A stretch of DNA of 64,000 nt, from positions 200,221,273-200,285,272 of the forward strand of contig JAUPFV010000002.1 of assembly GCA_036936605.1 (NCBI GenBank). The letters are read 5' to 3'. The position numbers were made by a program, and so were the translations under genes. Below are positions 1 to 11,990 of this stretch, one piece after another (position 1 is the first letter of the stretch; each line of letters begins with the position of its first letter). The stretch comes from Limnanthes douglasii subsp. nivea (Eukaryota; Streptophyta; Magnoliopsida; Brassicales; Limnanthaceae). The notes under the pieces are model-generated. The model made no database searches. It was not told where the DNA came from and worked only from the letters and a program-made list of their open reading frames with translations.

Positions 1-689
1 AATGTTGGTATTGATTTTTGAGAGTTAGCTCTGCCAAAGATCCTTTGCAAGACCTAAAGGGGCTGCTGATGAGATTGAATATTCGATCTACTGTGTCTTG
101 ACTTAATCCGATGGGAAATTCGGACCATGAACACTATTATAAAACTCCAAACAGGACAAATGTATTAAATGTTGACTAAGCTAGCTGCTGGTCACTTCAA
201 ACAAGATTACTAATGGGTCCTTAAAGTTGACCCGACTTCACGATATGACCCAATAAGCCCATGGGACAGTAATTAAGTATAAATACTCCAACCACTTTCA
301 TTAATGAGGGTAATCATAATCTATTACTAGCACACAACTTAATTATCTCACTACTCACTACTCTAAACATTAAATTGCACAAAACATTTAAAAGACTTTA
401 TAAAATTACCCTTAGACATAAATAAACCACACCAAATACATACTAACATGTGGAGATCTTCTCGAATCAAATATAATTTAGGTTTCAAATATTATATCCA
501 ATTTATTGATATTTTTACCATATATACATATATTTACGCCTTAAAAAAATGAAACATTATAAGTTTTCATTCAATTCAAACAACTTATTGAAAACCTTTT
601 TGACGGAAATATTAAAACAATCTAATCTGATTTGGTTGGTGATTACAAAACTTTCACTCACATTACAAAAATCTATAGTAATCACCAAA
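1..689. other. AT-rich flank, no gene seen
   Basis: No reading frame of substance is visible. A TATA-like TATAAATA near 275-285 follows a stretch (200-270) richer in G and C than its surroundings, which could be the tail of an old LTR or a promoter. I found no second copy in the window that would show it is an LTR. The rest is simple AT-rich sequence leading into the copia relic. Confidence 0.4.
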
Positions 690-3060
690 TAAATTCATCC
701 CCACACATTTTAGCACAAAATGGGAGGGCAGAACAGAAACATCGACATATAGTCAAAACAGATTTGACCTTATTAGCTCAAGCTAACTTACCATATAAGT
801 TTTAGACTAAAACATTTAAAAATGCAATTTTTGTAATCAACATATTACATACTATGGGTTTAAATAATATTCACCTTTTTAAAAATCTTTTCACATAAAA
901 CCCAACTACTCTTTTTTGAACATTTTTTGTGCTTGTTTTCCTTACCTCAGACTCTATCAGGCCAACAAGTTTCAGTTTCAGTCTATTAAATGTATTTTTT
1001 ATGCTATAATGACCCACAGAAAATCTAAAAATGAATCAATCATAGTGGTATACTTTATGTTTAAGGACATATAAATTTTAATGAACATGAATTTCTTTTT
1101 AATTCAATTTTTTTACATCACACAACCTGTCTAGAGTCAACCAACATACTTATCATATCATAGTTTCCTATAATAGAGTCTAGATTTTTTTGGAGGTTAT
1201 TCCTCATATAAAAATATATATAAGACATCTCAGTTGAATTACATATTCTACATATTTCTAACCAACATACACATTCATAATATGTACAAGATAAGACACC
1301 ATGATAATCCCATAATCTACCATTCACATGTCACATACAAGAACACCTACAAATGGAAACACCAAATTAATATGAACAAACGTCACACATAAAACGAGCA
1401 CAAACACTTCAACATACAAAAACACCACCACATGTTACAAAAAACAACCATAACAAAATATATCAGGCATACCATGCAAACCAGATAAAAAAAGTAGTAT
1501 AGCTAAACCTAATATGATATACTTTAACCTAATCAAAACTTACTCCAATCTACCTACAGTTTTTATCAAACCATCTGAGGCTTCGAATGATCATACCTGT
1601 TCTTAAGAAATGGAGAAAGGTAATGAACTAAAACTTAACGAAACTTGAACCCTAGTTCGTTAACCACCTACTATGAATGTTGTAGGATGCAAATGGTTAT
1701 TCAAGATAAAATACAACCTAGATAAATTTATACGTCACAAGAACTTACTAGTTACTAATGAGTTTCACTAAAATCCTAGTGTTAACTTCACTGAAACCTA
1801 CCACCCTATTATCCATGCTTCTACCATGAGAATCACCTTAGACCTAACTAGTACTAAAAAGTGAGATGTTAGACAACTTGACATAACAAATTATTTCTTA
1901 AATAGAGACCTATCCTAAATAGTGTTTATGACTCATTCTCGAGGCTTCATCCATTCTACCAAGACCTTTTATGTTTATAAACTTAACAAAGTATTATATG
2001 GACTAAATTAGGCACCTAAAACTTGTTATGATATGATCATACACATCTTACTTTACTAAAGTTTTTTAATCCCAAATTAGACTCTTATATGTTATATTAT
2101 AAGTCTAGTTCAACATTGTAATCATCTTGGTGTATGTAAATAAAATTATTGTGACATGCAATCACACAAAGCATTTAAAGACATTCATTAAACACCTAAA
2201 TCCTATGCTTGCACTTACATGAGTCATATTTTATCTCTCCCTAGGCATAAAAAGTTCACAGGGATAACATAGGTTTCCACCTCACTTAAATTAAGTACAT
2301 CAACAACTTACTTATACGTGAAGTTTTATTATTTTCTAAGCCTTGTACCAATCCCATGATAGTTGGTTTTCATCATTCAAGCTATGATGGTATTGCACTC
2401 CCCTACACAGTATAGAAGCACATTAAGTATTTTACAATATTTATTACACACTGGACCAGAAATTGCTTACGCAGTAAATAAGTTTAGTGAGTTTCAACAA
2501 AATCTTACTATTATTCCCTGGTAATATGTAAAATAAGTCATGAGGTACTTATATGGGATTCATGGACTCGGTCTTCATATCTAGCTAAGTTTTGATATGA
2601 ACTTGACTAGATTTCTAACACTGTTTGGGTCAACTCGCCTGATGATAAATATTATGTAGAAGAATACTGCATGATTTCTTTATTAGATGGTCTTCTAAGA
2701 AACAACAGGTGGTCATTCACTCCTATGCTGAATATGAGTACCAAACCTTGTCTAATCTATCTATAGGTCTATCCTCACTGAGCTTACCTTTTCTCTTCCT
2801 CGATCTCTAATTATATAATGCAACAATACAGGAGCAAGCTCCATAGTGTCAAATCTGGTTTCCATGCTCGTACGAAATATACATTAATTAATATTCATTT
2901 CATTTATGACCAAATATTGGAAGGCTCGCTGAAGATTCGCTTTTAATATTCTCATGACCAAATATGAGAACTCTAACTAAAGCTTTCTCTAATTCCATAT
3001 TCATATTTCTTCACGACATACTCGGTCTCCAGTTGTCGGCTTTTCTTTTGACGAGGGGTG
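690..3060 (+). mobile_element. Degenerate Ty1/copia retrotransposon
   Basis: The copia polyprotein order is readable across frames broken by many stops and shifts. Near 700-900 is the integrase end, with an HTSAQNGRAEQKHR-like motif. Near 1670-2060 is reverse transcriptase, with VVGCKWLFKIK, an NFTETYHPIIHASTMR-like block, a copia QLDVNNAFLNG-like block and KVLYGLN followed by a stop where family members read YGLKQAPR. From about 2290-2990 RNase H follows, with a YRSTLSILQYLLHTGPEIAY-like stretch, then SKKQQVV-type and CDN-type positions. The YVDD catalytic box is poorly preserved. A purine-rich GAGGGGTG at 3053-3060 could be the polypurine tract. No matching LTR pair is present, so the ends are unclear. 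This is an old dead copy. Confidence 0.85.
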
Positions 3061-3669
3061 TCAAATAAACATCAATATTGCATAGAGAGATAACAAGAGC
3101 TAGGGTTACCGAGGATAATGTGAATACTTTAACTGAGTGTACTTACACTCTAACTCGAAATGGAAAAACTTTAGTAGTTGCACCAACCGACCAAAGAAAT
3201 AAATTGGGCTCCCAAATTATACAATCTTAATATAACTCAAACAAAACACACACAATATACATAATGTACTTACACCTTTTATATCCGTCCATGCTCTCAT
3301 TAAATCACAGATATTGTATTTTAAAGTTTTAAATTTGATGGACACTCTCATTCTATTTTGAAAGTTTCAAAACCTATATTTTAAATTATTTTGAAAACTT
3401 GATTTTTAATTTCATTTAAAAATTAAAGAATAAATCACTTTTGTGTATAAAATATATAAATATTATTTTTTAGTTTGAAATAAATTTAATTATATATAAT
3501 AGTATTATATTAGTATTTTTTCTTTTCTATTATAATAAAATTGACTTACAAAGTTAATATATTAATTATTATTTATGATACTTTTGAACATTAATACATA
3601 AAAAAAAGCATAACCATGTGTTTATAAAATTTTAGTCTCACCCATTCTTAGAAAAAACTAATGATTACT
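3061..3669. other. AT-rich spacer between copia and LINE
   Basis: Only low-complexity AT-rich sequence is seen. If the copia element has a 3' LTR it would begin near 3060, but no partner copy exists upstream to confirm this. Confidence 0.4.
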
Positions 3670-3684
3670 AAAAAAGTAAGACTA
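3670..3684 (+). repeat. LINE target-site duplication, 5' copy
   Basis: The 15-bp sequence aaaaaagtaagacta occurs here immediately before the LINE and again at 9460-9474 immediately after its poly(A) tail. This fixes the element's ends. The duplication is perfect, but its six A's merge with the tail, so the 3' boundary is uncertain by a few bases. Confidence 0.9.
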
Positions 3685-3742
3685 TCTCTATCATGACTAG
3701 AAATCATGATTCTACCTTTCTTCCTTCCTGCTTATCTCTATC

Positions 3743-5107
3743 ATGGCGATAATAGATAATATTCTGTTCGAAGATGAATTCCCGGCATTAATTCAACCGC
3801 AAAAACAGAGCTCCGGCGACAAACATGTAGACATGAAACAATGTGCTGATTTGTTTCCAAACGAAAACTCAAGAATCCGCGAGGTTGAATTCAAACCAGA
3901 AACTGTAAACCTAAAATCTGACCATGTTTCAATCCAATTTAATCAAGAAATCAAAGAAAAACGTGTTTCGAAATAAAAAATAACACTGATTGACAAGTTC
4001 TATCTTAGATTACCAAAGCAAGCAGTGTCTGAATGTTTCATCAGTTCGCTGAAGTTTAAAGGTTGCGTCAGGACTATTAATTGGGACTCTCATCATGTGT
4101 TCTTGGATTTCAATCTTTATGAGGATGTATACAAAATATGGTCAAGAAGAGTGTGGAAAGTAGGAGGCCTAACAATGCGTATACTGAGATGGTCACCGGA
4201 TTTTCATCCAAAGTACGAAAACCCGACTGTTTTGGTTTGGACTAAATTCGAAAAGTTGCCAGAGTATCTGTACAATATGGGTTTCATGAAGAAAATGGCT
4301 TCCACATTAGGCAAAGTGTACAATATTGTAATCCCAGAAGATGACAGAGCTTATAAGGATTATGTGGTCGCTCTAATCGAACTTGACTTATAAAAAAAGA
4401 TTCATAATAGCGTATGGATCGGGTTTGGAAATAACGATGGATGTTGGATAAATCTTAAGTATAAAAACTTACCATCATATTGTTATGGTTGCTTTCATTT
4501 GGGTCATAGCTATATGGATTGCAAGAAAATAATTAATGGCAAAGATGGGAATGCTCAAGACGAAAGGATTAAGAGTTGGGATGATCTGGTGAAAGAAGAT
4601 AGTTTCAAAACTAAAAAGAAACAAGGGAATGAAACTGTTGAATCAAACACTGAGTTTATTCAAAACTTGAAATCTATTATCGTTCAAAAACAAACTAAAG
4701 TTATATCAGAATTCAACTCAAGGACTCAAGACAAAATACGAGAAAAGGTTACTACTAGTAACAATGAAATATAACATGGTCTTAGGGCTGATATTCCTAA
4801 AAATATTGAAATCATCGAGGCAATTCAACATCTTCAAGATCAAAGTGATAAACTTGATCTTCTTGCAAATGTTGACTTGATAACAGGCACTTATTCTCCA
4901 AAACAGGACAACATTGGAAGTCTTCAATTATCCCCTGTAGAGAAGAATCAATCTTCAACTGATCAAGACTTCAGTACCATCCTGAAAAAGAAACTAAAGT
5001 CAGTAAAGAAGATAAAGAAACCAAGTTCAAAAATAATGAAGTCTTTCAAGTACGATGGTGCAAACAGAAAGAATAAGTCTCTATCTGACAATGATAAAGA
5101 TTATTAA
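3743..5107 (+). pseudogene. LINE ORF1 (DUF4283 plus zinc knuckle), three stops
   Basis: One unbroken frame of about 455 codons runs from ATG 3743 to the stop at 5105-5107, interrupted only by TAA codons at 3974, 4391 and 4772. The first part (to about codon 75) is a variable head. The middle (about 3990-4390) is a DUF4283-type domain with the typical WSRRVWKVGG and PEYLYNMGF patterns. A CCHC knuckle follows at about 4482-4523, spaced C-X2-C-X4-H-X4-C. The tail is lysine-rich and charged, as expected for an RNA-binding ORF1 protein that coats the LINE RNA. There are no frameshifts, so the decay is by point mutation only. The last codons overlap the start of ORF2. Confidence 0.88.
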
Positions 5108-8100
5108 CTGGAACCTGCGTGGTATTAATAACAAATCACTATCAGGAGATTAAAAGATATGATTTTTAAAGATAAAATTAACATACTTGCTATTCAAGAT
5201 CCTTTAACAAGCTCTGAAAATATCTCTTCTATAGCTGAATTGTCAGGGTTTTCAAGTCACTGTTTTAACATTTCAAATAAAATTTAGGTTTTCTCGGGAA
5301 CTGATCTTAGTATTAATACCATTACTAATCATGATCAGTGTCTTAATTTGGAACTTACTACTACAAATAATATTAATTTTCACTTATCTGTTATTTATGC
5401 TAAGTGTAACAGAACTCTAATGATGGACTTATGACAACAATTGAGATCTACTTCAAATACTACTTATGGCTGGCGTGTGGTAGGTGACTTTAATGTCATT
5501 TCATCATCTGATGAGCAGATAGGTTGCAAGCATATTGATTATAATAGTATTGATGATTTTGTTCAAACTATTAATAATTTCCAGTTAGAGGATGCTGATT
5601 TTTTGGGTCCTAAGTTTACTTGGAATAGAAGCCTTAAGTGGAAAAGGCTTGATAGACCCTTGTTTAATGCGAACTGGTCTAGTACCTATTGTAATACTAA
5701 GGTTACTCAGATGGTGAGAACATGTTCTGACCATGCCCCCCTTTTGATTATGGCTAATACTAATCCTTCTTATAAGCCTAATGTCATGAACAAAAACTTT
5801 AAATATATGAACATGTGGTCTAATGATTCTTATTTTCTTGATGTGGTTAAAAAGAACTGGAATTTGAGAATTAGTGGGTCCCCAAGTGAAATCTATTGGT
5901 TTAAAATGAAAAGACTGAAAAGTTGTCTTATATTGTGGAACACAAATTGTCTTGGAAATGTTTTTAATAAGGTCAAAGAGACTGAATCTATGGTTAAGGA
6001 GGTTGAGCTTATGCACTCTAATCTTAACAATCATACATCTGATATGAACCTAAAGAAAGGTAACAGTCTTTTCTTGCAGGATCTTAGAAACGAAGAAGAC
6101 TACTGGAGACAGAAATCTTATAGTTGTTGGCTTATTAAGGGTGATACCAATACAAAAATGTTTCATTCTTATGTCTCTAAAAAGAGAAGGAAGAATGCTA
6201 TAAATATTATTAAGGTTGATGGAAATTGGCTCTTCAATTCTGATGAGATAGGTGATTCTGTTGTGAATTTTTATAACGATATTTACTCTAAAAAGGCTTA
6301 TAACTCTATTGAGGATGAGAACCTTTGCATGAACAGTGATCTTTTGACTTCTATCCCTAAGCTAGTGACTGAGGATGACAATACTGACCTAATGAAGCCT
6401 ACTACTAGTGATGAGCTTTGGAATGTCATTAACTCTATGAATCCAGATAATGCATCTGGTATTGATGGTTATAACGTAAAGTTTTATCATGTCTGCTGAC
6501 ATATCATCAAGGGTGATTTGGTTTTTGCTATTAATTCTTTTCTGACTGGCAGTGACATTCCTAAAGGAATATTTGCTACGGGTCTTTGCCTTATTCCCCA
6601 AAATATCATTCCTACCTTTTGGAATCACTATAGGCCTATTAACCTATGTACTTTAACTAATAGAATCTTTTCTAAGCTCTTAAATAACAAGTTGTCTAAT
6701 GTTCTTCCCAGAATTATCTCAAATACTCCGGGGGCATTTGTCAAAGGTCGATCAATTCATGATAATATCCTTCTAGCAAAGGAGATGGTTTATGATTTGA
6801 GTAGAAAGCCTACTAAAGGTAACATCATGGTCAAATTGGACATGTCCAAAGCATTTGACCTGATGTCTATTCCCTTCATTCTAAAAGTCCTAATGTTATT
6901 TGGTTTCTCTGATAATTTCATTCAATTGGTTAAAGTGATGATAAATTCAGTCTGTATCTCTATCCTTATTAATGGTCAGTCATTTGGTTATTTTAATTAT
7001 GTCAGAGGATTAAGGCAAGGGGACCCTTTGTCCCCTAGCTTATTTATCCTAAGTGAGGAGGTTTTAATTAGGGGATTGAAAAATCTCTATAACCAAAACC
7101 CTAGTATGATATTTGCTTCTAGGTCTTCTATTGTTCTGCCTAGTATTTCTTTTGCAGACGATATTATGGTATTTACAAATAGTATGAATTCTTCTATAAA
7201 GCTGCTTAGTGACATTTTTGATAAATATCAGCTTATTTCTGGCCAAATTATTAATAAAGAAAAGACTCAAGTTATTACCTCGAATTTTCTTCATAAAAAC
7301 AGAATTCAAGAGCTGGAAACTTCTACTGGCTTCAAGACTGACCAATTTCCTATCAGCTACTTGGGAATCACCTTGACCTGCAACAACAAGCAAATGAATT
7401 TCAACAAACTGTTAGATAACATCAATGGAAAAATTATGGATTGGGACAACAAATTCTTATCATTTGGGGGAAGGCTCTCTCTTATCTCAACTATTCTTAT
7501 GTCTCTACCTTACTATTGGATGCATAATAATATAGTTCATCAATCAAGTATCAATAGAATAGAGAATTTTTTTAACAAATTCTTATGAAGGTCCAAATTT
7601 GATACTAAAGCCATTCATTGGACTGCTTGGAAAAATATTTGCAGACCTTTTGATGAAGGTGGTTTGAATATAAGAAACCTAAATGATATTCAAACCACTC
7701 TTTCTCAAAAGCTCGGGTATAAATACAGAAAACAAGACACTATTTGGGCTAATTTAATGAAAGACATTTACAATTGAAATAGTCATCCCCTTAAAGCTAA
7801 ATTTAATAACACTGGTTCATTTATTTGGAAGATATTAGTTAATATTAAAGACTCAGCTGAACCTAACATAAAATGGACTCTTGGCAGGGGAAATGTGGAC
7901 TTCTGGTTGGAGAATTGACATAACCAATCTCCAATATTGGAGTACAAGAATACTGATTCAAGCATGTGGTTCCTGGAGAAAAATGTTAATAGGTTTTGGA
8001 AAGACAACGGTTGGGATTTTGATATGCTGAAAACCTTCCAGAGTGAAGACAGAATTCAGCAAATTTCCCTATATAAGATTGATCCATCTAAAAAAGATAA

Positions 8101-9214
8101 ACTGGCCTGGTCTACCTCTCCAAACCTGGAGTTTAACACTTAGCTTACATGAGACAAAGTCAGAAGGCACTATCTTAAATCTTCATTATATAAGAAGATC
8201 TGGAATCAACTAACCCCCAGGAAGTGTTCTTTCTTTACTTGGAAACTATTTAATTTTTTTTTTGCCTATTGATGCTACATTACAAATTAGACATATTAGT
8301 ATAGCTTCTAAGTGTGTTTTATGTCCTAACTATGACAGTATAAACCATATTTTTGTGAACTGTAATCTAGTTTGGTCTATTTGGAAGTATTACAGTCTAA
8401 TATTTAATATAAAAATTGAACCTTATATGAGCATAACTCATGTCATTAGGGAATGGTTTTGGTTTTCTAAGACTAGGGATCATATGAGTCATGTTGTGCC
8501 TCCTATAATCTGTTGGTCTATCTGGAAATTTAGAAATGACATGAAGTTTAAGAACAAAACTATCACTACTCACTCTGCTATATTTTATATTAATAGAATG
8601 ATATGCAATTTGGACACCAAATTAAAAAGAAGCACTGGCTTAAAGCGCTAGACGCTGGGAAAGCTCTGGGTTGCTATTCTGTTTATGATAATATCAGTAA
8701 ACAAAAATACCTTAAATGAACTCACCCGCTTGAAGGTAGAATAAAACTTAATGTCGATGGAGGTAGCTCAAATACTGGAGAAGCATCGGGTGGTTTAATC
8801 TTTCGGGATCATCAAGACGAATTAGAGCTGGGTGTGGGATCTACATTTGGGAAGCTTCCTCCTTTGCTGGCTGAGGCGCAAACTCTTCTTGAAGCTCTCT
8901 TGATTTTTAAGGACAGAAACTAGGAGATAGTCGATATTGAGACCGATAGCCAGGCGATAGTCGACTACCTGGCTAAAGGCATATACCCTTGGCCTCTGTC
9001 AAAGCTTCTCCCAATTTGCAGACGTCATATCCACCCGTGCATGACTATCAAATTTATCTCTAGATCCCAGAACTTCGTCGCCGATTGGTTGGCAAAGTGG
9101 ACGCTCCATTGTAAGCAGAAAATTCAAATCAATCAATCGTCTGCTCCAACTGAGCTCCGCTATATTCTTCTTCTCGAAAGCTTGGACATAGGCTACTTTT
9201 CTACTCCAAGCTAA
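5091..9214 (+). pseudogene. LINE ORF2 (endonuclease, RT, RNase H), broken
   Basis: The ATG at 5091 opens with INWNLRG, the usual start of the endonuclease (apurinic-type nicking domain). After a frameshift near 5155 the frame continues with GDFNVIS and SDHAPLL nuclease motifs (5480-5750). Reverse transcriptase follows (about 6400-7600) with NPDNASGIDGY, KLDMSKAFD, GLRQGDPLSPSLF, the FADDI catalytic box near 7150, and YLGITL. A zf-RVT-like region (about 8200-8450) is reached by a second shift in a T-run near 8255. RNase H (8735-9100) shows LNVDGG, EASGG, ETDSQAIV and FVADWLAKW after a third shift near 8650. Premature stops at 5286, 5432, 6497, 7586, 7775, 7915, 8141, 8150, 8716 and 8921 are TGA or TAG, most of them where relatives carry Trp. 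Confidence 0.92.
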
Positions 9215-9459
9215 TTTCATCGAAGCTTATTTTTCGATCTGGTTTTCGAGATTTCTGATTTTGGCGGATCGTAATCTAGGATTTTTTCTTTGGGAGTGTT
9301 TAGTCTATTTTACTAAGAGTTGTGTTTAGATATAGGGATTTAAAGCGTCGATTTTGGTAAAGTTAGATTTTGTCTAACTATTGATTTTCAGTCCCTAATT
9401 TTTTGGGTATCTTGTAATTTGCTCCGATTATGAAATAAAATTTCCAATTTTGTTAGAAA

Positions 9460-9474
9460 AAAAAAGTAAGACTA
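9460..9474 (+). repeat. LINE target-site duplication, 3' copy
   Basis: Perfect repeat of 3670-3684, directly after the LINE poly(A) tail. Confidence 0.9.
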
Positions 9475-9552
9475 ATATATTTAGTAATGATGCGATCCGT
9501 TAGAATAATCCAATATTATATAATATTTAGTTAAATGGAAATAATATCTCTC

Positions 9553-9558
9553 TTTATT
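9553..9558 (-). terminator. Candidate poly(A) signal of the P450 reductase
   Basis: AATAAA is read on the minus strand about 195 bp after the reductase stop codon, a normal distance for a plant 3' UTR. The flank 9475-9749 holds nothing else recognisable. No poly(A) tract or flanking direct repeat was seen here that would mark the gene as a recent processed copy. Confidence 0.35.
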
Positions 9559-9749
9559 TTCGGAAGAATAAGTTTAAGTTGCCGCAAAGTTTGTTACAAT
9601 TTGGTCGGTACTTACATTATAAATAAATACAATATAGTGTAAAATAAAACATTACTCTAGGTGAAACCTGAAAGGCACCGAAATGCGGGTATGGAAGTGT
9701 GGTATTCCGCTCCTTCGTTGATTTGCTTCCTCAAAAATAACAATTTGTA

Positions 9750-11861
9750 TTACCACACATCACGAAGATAACGCCCGGAAACTTGAAGATTTTCCACCGT
9801 GCTTTCGGCAGTTGAGCTGTCTTGAGATCCCTGCTCCTGTATAATTGTGTGTAGAGCTCGGTGTACATCTCTAGCCATGCCTTTGGCATCACCACAAACA
9901 TATAAATAACCTCCTTGGCAAATCATATTCCAGATATCTGATGCCTTCTCCATCATCTTGTGCTGTACATATTCTTTTGCGGGTCCTTCACGAGAAAAGG
10001 CAACAACAAGGTCGGAGAGTGTGCCGCTATCGACAAATTTCGTGAGCTCATCCTCATATATGTAATCCGTTGCGCGATTCCTGCATCCAAAGAATAGCTT
10101 CGAGGGTCCAAGCTCTGCCCCATCTTCTTTCAAAGCATACCTTTCCTGCAGGAAACCCCGGAAGGGTGCCAACCCAGTGCCAGGACCGATCATGATGATT
10201 GGTACGCTAGCATCTGCAGGAAGTCTGAAGTTTGATTGCCTTACGAAAATTGGTGCCGAGCAGCATTCGTGGCTCCTTTCCAGAGGCACAGAGTTCTTTA
10301 TCCATGTTGAACATTGTCCTTTGTGAATCCGACCAGTTGGAGTTTTGTCATAAACCAGGGCACAAGTAACATGGATTCTGGATGGTTCCATTTTGGCGGA
10401 TGATGAGATTGAATAATATCTGGGCTGTAACCGTGGGGCAACAGCAGCAAAGAAGACGCCAAGTGGTGGTTTAGCTGATGGAAACTCAACCATGACCTCA
10501 AGGAGGCTTCGCTGATTTGCAACTATCCACTCAGCATATTCATCCTTCCCAGTAGATGATGTGAGGTGCCTTAATCTCTCTGCCTCGGTTGGATCAGAAG
10601 CATGAGCTGCCAGTGCCAGTAAGGCGGACTTCTTAGGAGAACTCAAAAGATCTGCATGTCGAGTGAGTGCGACTTTTAGCGTGCAAGGTGGAAACGGAGG
10701 CGGCAATGAGCCTCCACTTATTGGTGTACCGTCATCTTTCTCCGCATGAATAGAGAAATATGTTTCTGGTGATGCACCTAATAATTGCAGTGCTTCGTCC
10801 ACAATTTCAGGCAAATTCTCACAATAAATACCGACGTGATCTCCTGTTTCATACGTGATCCCGGTGCCCGCAATGTCAAATTCCAAGTGAGTACAGGAAC
10901 GGTCCGATGCAGGAGTATGCAGCTCCGTTCTCACAGCCACATTAGCCCTGCGTGGATGTTGAGCATCAATCACAGCATAGCCATTGGCATTACTCCAGTT
11001 TTCCTCCATCTTTACATCAGTAGAATCATACAAGACAATGCAATACTCCAACACAGCAGCAGTATATGGTGTTGCAACCATCGCCTCATCATCCTCGTCC
11101 CTAAGCAACTGGTCCAACTCAGGCCACAACGACTCTTTCCATGCGCTAAAGTCATCTTCTATGCACTTATCATCATCTCCAAGACCCACAGAGACGAGAC
11201 GCTGTGCCCCTTGGTCAGAGAGCGTCTCATCAACCTCCTTCGCGACCTTGTTGAAATGTTCATATTGCCTCTTGCCAAGACCAAACACTCCATATTTCAT
11301 TTTCTTAAGAGATTCTTCTTTTTCTTTTACGTCGGTAAACCATTTATAGAACCTCGCTGCATTATCGGTCGGCTCACCATCTCCATATGTAGCCAAGAAG
11401 AAAAATGCGAAACACTCTCTCTTTAATTTCTCATCGTACTCTTCGTCGTCAGCTGCGTACTCATCCAAATCAACAATTTCAAAAGTGGCCTTATCATATC
11501 TCGACTTTGCCTCCTCTGCTAGTGCCTTGGCGAAACCTTCAGCTGTGCCAGTTTGAGTACCGAAGAAGATAGTGACCTTCTTCCCGCAATCATCAACCTC
11601 TTGTTCCTCGCAAGGTTTAACAACCAACGGTTTAAGTGGCTCCACGTGTTTAACCTTCCGTCCATTCGATCTCCGCCACAGCAGCACCACCAAACAACCG
11701 ATCAAGACAGCGATCGAAGTGGTAATAATCATGGGAAAATCCTTGTTATGCATCAAGATCGTCGGTGTTTCGGTGACCGGACCAGACGATACTGGATTCA
11801 GCTTTCCGTTGATGATCGCCGTTAGTAGATCGATCGGCAAGAGATTGATCGATGATTCCAT
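9750..11861 (-). CDS. CPR: NADPH-cytochrome P450 reductase, uninterrupted
   Basis: This 703-residue diflavin reductase passes electrons from NADPH through FAD and FMN to microsomal P450s and sits on the ER membrane. A membrane anchor lies at about residues 41-62. The FMN domain has [12 protein letters not shown] (99-110), [20 protein letters not shown] (156-175) and [12 protein letters not shown] (193-204). The FAD domain has RYYSISSS (481-488). The NADPH domain has [13 protein letters not shown] (558-570), FFGCRNRA (590-597) and [12 protein letters not shown] (656-667), and the protein ends in Trp703. The catalytic Ser484, Cys593, Asp658 and Trp703 positions are present. Length is normal for plants. 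A TAA lies immediately before the ATG in frame, which fixes the start. Two oddities: the coding region has no intron although characterised plant CPR genes have many, and residue 197 is Lys where the FMN loop usually has Asn (GLGNRQYEHFN). It may be a functional gene or a retrocopy. Confidence 0.96.
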   Translation of the reverse strand: MESSINLLPIDLLTAIINGKLNPVSSGPVTETPTILMHNKDFPMIITTSIAVLIGCLVVLLWRRSNGRKVKHVEPLKPLVVKPCEEQEVDDCGKKVTIFFGTQTGTAEGFAKALAEEAKSRYDKATFEIVDLDEYAADDEEYDEKLKRECFAFFFLATYGDGEPTDNAARFYKWFTDVKEKEESLKKMKYGVFGLGKRQYEHFNKVAKEVDETLSDQGAQRLVSVGLGDDDKCIEDDFSAWKESLWPELDQLLRDEDDEAMVATPYTAAVLEYCIVLYDSTDVKMEENWSNANGYAVIDAQHPRRANVAVRTELHTPASDRSCTHLEFDIAGTGITYETGDHVGIYCENLPEIVDEALQLLGASPETYFSIHAEKDDGTPISGGSLPPPFPPCTLKVALTRHADLLSSPKKSALLALAAHASDPTEAERLRHLTSSTGKDEYAEWIVANQRSLLEVMVEFPSAKPPLGVFFAAVAPRLQPRYYSISSSAKMEPSRIHVTCALVYDKTPTGRIHKGQCSTWIKNSVPLERSHECCSAPIFVRQSNFRLPADASVPIIMIGPGTGLAPFRGFLQERYALKEDGAELGPSKLFFGCRNRATDYIYEDELTKFVDSGTLSDLVVAFSREGPAKEYVQHKMMEKASDIWNMICQGGYLYVCGDAKGMARDVHRALHTIIQEQGSQDSSTAESTVENLQVSGRYLRDVW

Positions 11862-11990
11862 TTAGTAAATGATCGAGAATTGCAGGAGATGGAAGATTTG
11901 ATCTTGTGTAGTGAGTCAGGTGTGGAATCGGTAAGTGGAGAGAAAGGGGTTTATATGGAAACTAGAAACGCCTACCAGACCTGAAGAAAG
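11862..11990 (-). promoter_or_regulatory. P450 reductase 5' UTR and TATA box
   Basis: On the minus strand, TATAAA at 11950-11955 lies about 90 bp before the ATG, so transcription should start near 11920 and leave a 5' UTR of about 60 nt. A C/T-rich stretch follows the TATA box, common in plant leaders. A proper-looking core promoter argues that the locus can be expressed. Inferred from position and motif only. Confidence 0.5.

Larger units (their letters stand above)
3685..9459 (+). mobile_element. Near full-length plant LINE (L1 clade type)
   Basis: This is a non-LTR retrotransposon of about 5.8 kb bounded by 15-bp target-site duplications. It has a short 5' UTR with a pyrimidine-rich stretch, ORF1 (3743-5107), an overlapping ORF2 (5091-9214) with endonuclease, reverse transcriptase, zinc-finger and RNase H regions, a 3' UTR of about 240 bp and a poly(A) tail at 9457-9465. 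Unlike the other LINEs here it is not 5'-truncated. It is inactive: ORF1 has three in-frame stops, and ORF2 has about ten stops plus at least three frameshifts. The perfect target duplication suggests moderate age. Its 3' end lies 275 bp beyond the stop codon of the neighbouring P450 reductase, which is on the opposite strand. Confidence 0.93.

Noticed and set aside
3053..3260. 3' LTR of the copia relic
   Set aside because: No second copy of this sequence is present upstream of the element, so LTR identity cannot be shown.
10785..11865. ORFs of 90-213 codons on the plus strand across the P450 reductase
   Set aside because: Antisense shadows of a well-supported 703-codon coding region.
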